The notes below the pieces were generated by a model. It saw only the letters and a list, made by a program, of their open reading frames with translations, was not told where the DNA came from and searched no databases. A stretch of DNA of 64,000 nucleotides from Bog-473 sp963843365 (lineage in GTDB: Bacteria > Actinomycetota > Acidimicrobiia > Acidimicrobiales > RAAP-2), in assembly GCA_963843365.1 (NCBI GenBank), contig CAWJKG010000003.1:62001-126000 (forward strand), in the 5' to 3' direction. Position 1 is the stretch's first letter. Each line of letters opens with the position of its first letter. The position numbers were made by a program, and so were the translations under genes. Of this stretch, positions 61,374 through 64,000 are shown piece by piece.

Positions 61374-63125
61374 CTACGAGCTGATGGACCAGTCCTCGGC
61401 GTTCCAGGTGACGCCGACGCTCGAGGTGTTGGGCAGGACGCCCTTGAGGTTGTTGGACCAGGCCCAGAACTGCGGCTTCTGGTACAGCGGGAGCGTCACC
61501 ATGTTCTGCCACAGGACGGCGTCGGCCTTGTTGTAGTCCTCGATCTCCTGGGACTGGCTGGGGGCCGAGGAGCCCGAGGCCATGAGCTTGTCCACGTCCG
61601 CGTTGGCCGCGTGGTTCCAGTTCTCGTCGCACCCGCTGCTGTTGGTGTACGAGCAGTAGATGGGCTGGTTCCCGGAGACGAACGGGGTCGTGACCCAGGC
61701 GAACTCCGCGATCTGGAACGTGCCGTTCGGGAGGTTCGTCCCGAAGAACGTGTTGGCGTCGTAGTTCTGGATGTTGATCTTGATACCGATCGCCTTCATC
61801 TGGGCCTGGAAGAGCTGCTCCGTCTGGGAGCGGATGCTGTTCCCTGTCGTGGACTGAATGGTGAAGGTCAGGTCCTTGCCCTTCTGCGGGCCGTAGTTGG
61901 GCTGGAAGTAGCCGTCCGAAGCCTTCTTGAAGCCGGCCTCCTTCATGAGGTTGATCGACTGCGACGTGCTGAAGGCGTAGGACGTTCCCTTGTAGCCCTT
62001 CTGGGTCGAGACCAGCATCCGGCTGCCGAGCGGCGTGATGCCCTTCTCGATTTCGCCGACGGTGCGGGTGATGATCGACTGGCGGTTCACGCCGTGCGCG
62101 ATCGCCTCACGGACCTGCAGCTTGGCCAGGTACGGGTCGGCCTGGTTGAAGTCGAAGTGCTCGAACTCGAGCCCGGGCAGCGTCACCTTCGTCGTGTCCG
62201 GCACCTGGTTCGCCGTCTGGACTATCGAGAGGTTCACGGTCGCCGGGTTGAAGATGTTGATCTCCTTGTTCTGCAGCGCCGGTACCAGCTGGCTGTCATC
62301 GGAGAAGAACTGGAAGACGATCTTGTTCAGCTTGCCGGGGGTGCCCCAGTAGGAGGGGTTCCGGGTCAGGACCAGGGACTGGTTCGAGTTGTAGCTGCTG
62401 ATCGTGTACCAGCTGCCCGAGATCGTCTGGGCCGGGCCGGCGAAGCCGGTGTTCCAGCCGACGGTCCCCGCGATGTGCGCCGGGACGATGTTCGTGTAGA
62501 TGCTGCGCCAGTCTGCGAAGGACGGCTTGAAGGTCACGGTCACGGTGCGTCCGTTGGGGCACAACCCCGCGTTGCGGTCGGCCGTGCTGCCGGGGGCGCA
62601 CGCCGCGCCGCCGGAGGGGTCGGACCCGACGACGGAGGCGATCTGGTTGTAGCCGGCGGTCGTGGCGTCGTCATAAGGCTGCCCGCCGACATCGGTGTAG
62701 CTCGTGTTCGCGCTCTGGGCCTGCCAGTTGTAGATGAAGTCGTCGGCGGTGATCGGGGTGCCGTCGGACCACACGGCCTTCGGGTTGATCTTGTAGGTGA
62801 CGACCTGCTCCGGGCTGGTGCTGGTCACGCTCGCGCTCTCGAGCAGCTGGTTGTTCATGACCGGCTGGAGCTTGTTGTTCACGATGAAGGCCTGCGGCCA
62901 CACCATGTTCATGATCTCTTGGAGGACGAACTCCGAAGCGGCTGAAGTGTTGATGTTGAACCCGGCCAGGTTCTCGTCGAGCGCCATGGTGGCCGTGCCA
63001 CCGGACGACGACGCCTTGGTTGCCGCGCCACTCGTCGACGGTGCCACAGCGATGATCGACACCGATAGCGCCGCCGCAGCCATGGCCGCGAACGCGGACC
63101 GCTTCACGTACCCCTTGAGTCCCAT
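61374..63125 (-). CDS. Peptide/family-5 extracellular solute-binding protein
   Basis: SBP_bac_5 protein delivering substrate to the importer. Signal peptide (~1-35: basic start, hydrophobic AAMAAAALSVSIIAVA, Ala-rich cleavage zone), then the family's YKINPKAVWSDGTPITADDF and VREAIAHGVNRQSII. No lipobox Cys, so it is either secreted or anchored otherwise, unusual for a Gram-positive. 583 residues. ATG 63125 has AAGGGAG upstream. First gene of the operon. Substrate may be oligopeptides, but the family also carries other solutes. Confidence 0.93.
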   Translation of the reverse strand: MGLKGYVKRSAFAAMAAAALSVSIIAVAPSTSGAATKASSSGGTATMALDENLAGFNINTSAASEFVLQEIMNMVWPQAFIVNNKLQPVMNNQLLESASVTSTSPEQVVTYKINPKAVWSDGTPITADDFIYNWQAQSANTSYTDVGGQPYDDATTAGYNQIASVVGSDPSGGAACAPGSTADRNAGLCPNGRTVTVTFKPSFADWRSIYTNIVPAHIAGTVGWNTGFAGPAQTISGSWYTISSYNSNQSLVLTRNPSYWGTPGKLNKIVFQFFSDDSQLVPALQNKEINIFNPATVNLSIVQTANQVPDTTKVTLPGLEFEHFDFNQADPYLAKLQVREAIAHGVNRQSIITRTVGEIEKGITPLGSRMLVSTQKGYKGTSYAFSTSQSINLMKEAGFKKASDGYFQPNYGPQKGKDLTFTIQSTTGNSIRSQTEQLFQAQMKAIGIKINIQNYDANTFFGTNLPNGTFQIAEFAWVTTPFVSGNQPIYCSYTNSSGCDENWNHAANADVDKLMASGSSAPSQSQEIEDYNKADAVLWQNMVTLPLYQKPQFWAWSNNLKGVLPNTSSVGVTWNAEDWSISS

Positions 63126-63440
63126 TGTGCTCCCTTGCTCGTCGGTCGCCCCGGTGGCGGTCGATGTCCTGCACCTTCCGGCAGCAGATGGACTGCAACG
63201 TCCACTGTCAATGTCGGAGGATCGCCGTAAATGTAACGCAATTGCCACATTTTTTTCTGTCAATCGCCAGGGGAATCCTGCAGAAACAGGAAGGGGAGGG
63301 TCCCGATCCGTTGTGCAGTGGCTGTTTGCACATGAATCCTGCGCGCCCGGGCGACCTGACGCGCCAGATAGAACCTGAGCGCCAGCTGAGAGTCTCCTGC
63401 ATGATCCGTGACACGAACAGTTAAATTCGGGCCTGAGGCG
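63126..63440. promoter_or_regulatory. Divergent control region for the ABC importer and the membrane-protein gene
   Basis: 315 bases without a gene. For the importer (minus) a TTGACA box lies at about 63205-63210 with TCTGCT 17 bases on, a weak -10. Around 63226-63258 is an AT-rich tract with a run of seven Ts and the 9-mer TGGCAATTG (minus strand, 63239-63247) shared with the region at 40113. GCAATTGC there is an 8-bp palindrome. Confidence 0.4.
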
Positions 63441-64000
63441 ATGGTCTATGTCCTTGCAGTAGCTGCGGCCCTGTCCAACGCGCTGACCAGCGTGTTCCAA
63501 CGCATGGGCGTTGAAGACGCCCCTGAGGAGTCGACCATGCGCCTGAGTCTGATGGCGCACGCCATCCGTCGCGGGGTGTGGTTGCTGGGGTTCGGGTTCA
63601 TGATCTGCGCATTCCTCTTGCAGGCGTTCGCCCTCCACATCGGCCGCCTGTCGGTGGTGCAGCCGATCCTCACCATGGAGCTGCTGTTCCTCGTCGCCAT
63701 CCTCGGGACGTACTTCCGCTTCTCCATCTCCGTACGCGAGTGGGTCGGGGCGGGCGCCATCGCCTTCGGTCTCTCCGGCTTCCTGTTGTTCGCCGCCCCG
63801 GGAGGCGGGAACGAGGTGCCGACCAACCTGGGCTGGATCGTCGTCGGCGGCAGCGCCTGTGCGGCCATCGCCCTCACCGTCATGGCCACGCGCTGGGGCC
63901 CGCGCTGGTGGAAGGCCGCCATGTTCGGGAGCGCCGCTGCGATCTCGTATGCGTTCACCGCCGCCTTGATCAAAGTCGTGAGCGACTACGCAGCCAACGA
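63441..64000 (+). CDS. DMT/EamA-type membrane protein, N-terminal part (cut by window end)
   Basis: Open frame of 186 codons from ATG 63441 to the window edge with no stop. It begins MVYVLAVAAALSNALTSVFQ and shows about five hydrophobic segments (LLGFGFMICAFLLQAFALHI, VVQPILTMELLFLVAILG, WVGAGAIAFGLSGFLLFAA, IVVGGSACAAIALTVMATR, AAAISYAFTAALIKVV), with the SVVQPIL pattern of small-multidrug/drug-metabolite transporters. Likely function is export of a metabolite; full length unknown. Confidence 0.75.
   Translation, partial: MVYVLAVAAALSNALTSVFQRMGVEDAPEESTMRLSLMAHAIRRGVWLLGFGFMICAFLLQAFALHIGRLSVVQPILTMELLFLVAILGTYFRFSISVREWVGAGAIAFGLSGFLLFAAPGGGNEVPTNLGWIVVGGSACAAIALTVMATRWGPRWWKAAMFGSAAAISYAFTAALIKVVSDYAAN

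Overview
The window is a high-GC, gene-dense chromosomal segment from an actinobacterium. It carries a six-gene mce lipid-uptake operon with yrbE permeases and an Mkl-type ATPase, a fused PafB-PafC regulator, a CofC/FbiD enzyme and a deazaflavin-dependent nitroreductase-type protein (coenzyme F420 metabolism), secA with a C-terminal zinc motif, prfB next to ftsE-ftsX, and frequent GTG/TTG starts with ATGA/GTGA gene overlaps. An uncultured member of the Acidimicrobiia fits best, but that placement is inference from gene content, not a phylogeny.

Layout. 1-490: 3' end of a type II glutamine synthetase. 0.5-3.1 kb (minus): Mce ATPase and an ECF sigma factor with an unusual long membrane-anchored, repeat-rich tail. 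3.4-13.7 kb (plus): yrbEA-yrbEB-mceABCDEF and an Mce-associated protein, nearly every junction overlapping. 13.7-14.05 kb: gap with a run of hairpins that may be a structured RNA. 14-20.4 kb: secA-prfB, a 764-bp repeat-bearing gap, then ftsE-ftsX. 20.4-23.7 kb: a membrane glycosyltransferase, small unknown proteins, ssb. 23.7-30.4 kb: msrB and a catabolic block (amidohydrolase; acyl-CoA dehydrogenase, SDR, acyl-CoA ligase, zinc alcohol dehydrogenase). 30.5-38 kb: sugar-nucleotidyltransferase, dxs, MFS transporter, hotdog thioesterase, tldD-tldE, FmdB-type protein. 38.1-44.97 kb: moaC, carboxyltransferase, unknowns, Erm-like rRNA methyltransferase, CtaG-type protein, pafBC fusion, F420-type reductase. 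45-48.8 kb: a probable mobilisation module (MobF relaxase, TraG/VirD4-type coupling ATPase, AT-richer region with a long hairpin) followed by a Lys/Ala-rich histone H1-like gene. 48.8-57.4 kb: cofC, gpsA, adenylate cyclase, GH38 alpha-mannosidase, AMP-binding ligase, GYD protein, rnhB. 57.2-63.1 kb (minus): a complete DppABCDF-type ABC importer. 63.44-64 kb: start of a DMT-type membrane protein cut by the window edge.

How the genes work together. The mce block is a complete actinobacterial lipid importer apart from substrate knowledge: two YrbE permeases, six Mce proteins, one membrane-anchored accessory protein and, across a divergent promoter region, the cytoplasmic ATPase. The sigma factor in that divergent unit is the obvious candidate regulator. 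The amidohydrolase/acyl-CoA block resembles a pathway that activates and beta-oxidises an acyl substrate.

A caution for the reader: at least a dozen conserved genes, several normally essential (dxs, gpsA, mce and ABC genes), are interrupted by single-base frame changes, often at G or C runs. Protein similarity and overlapping start/stop codons resume exactly in the new frame, so these are most likely sequence errors. I give the coordinates of the whole reconstructed gene and mark each break.
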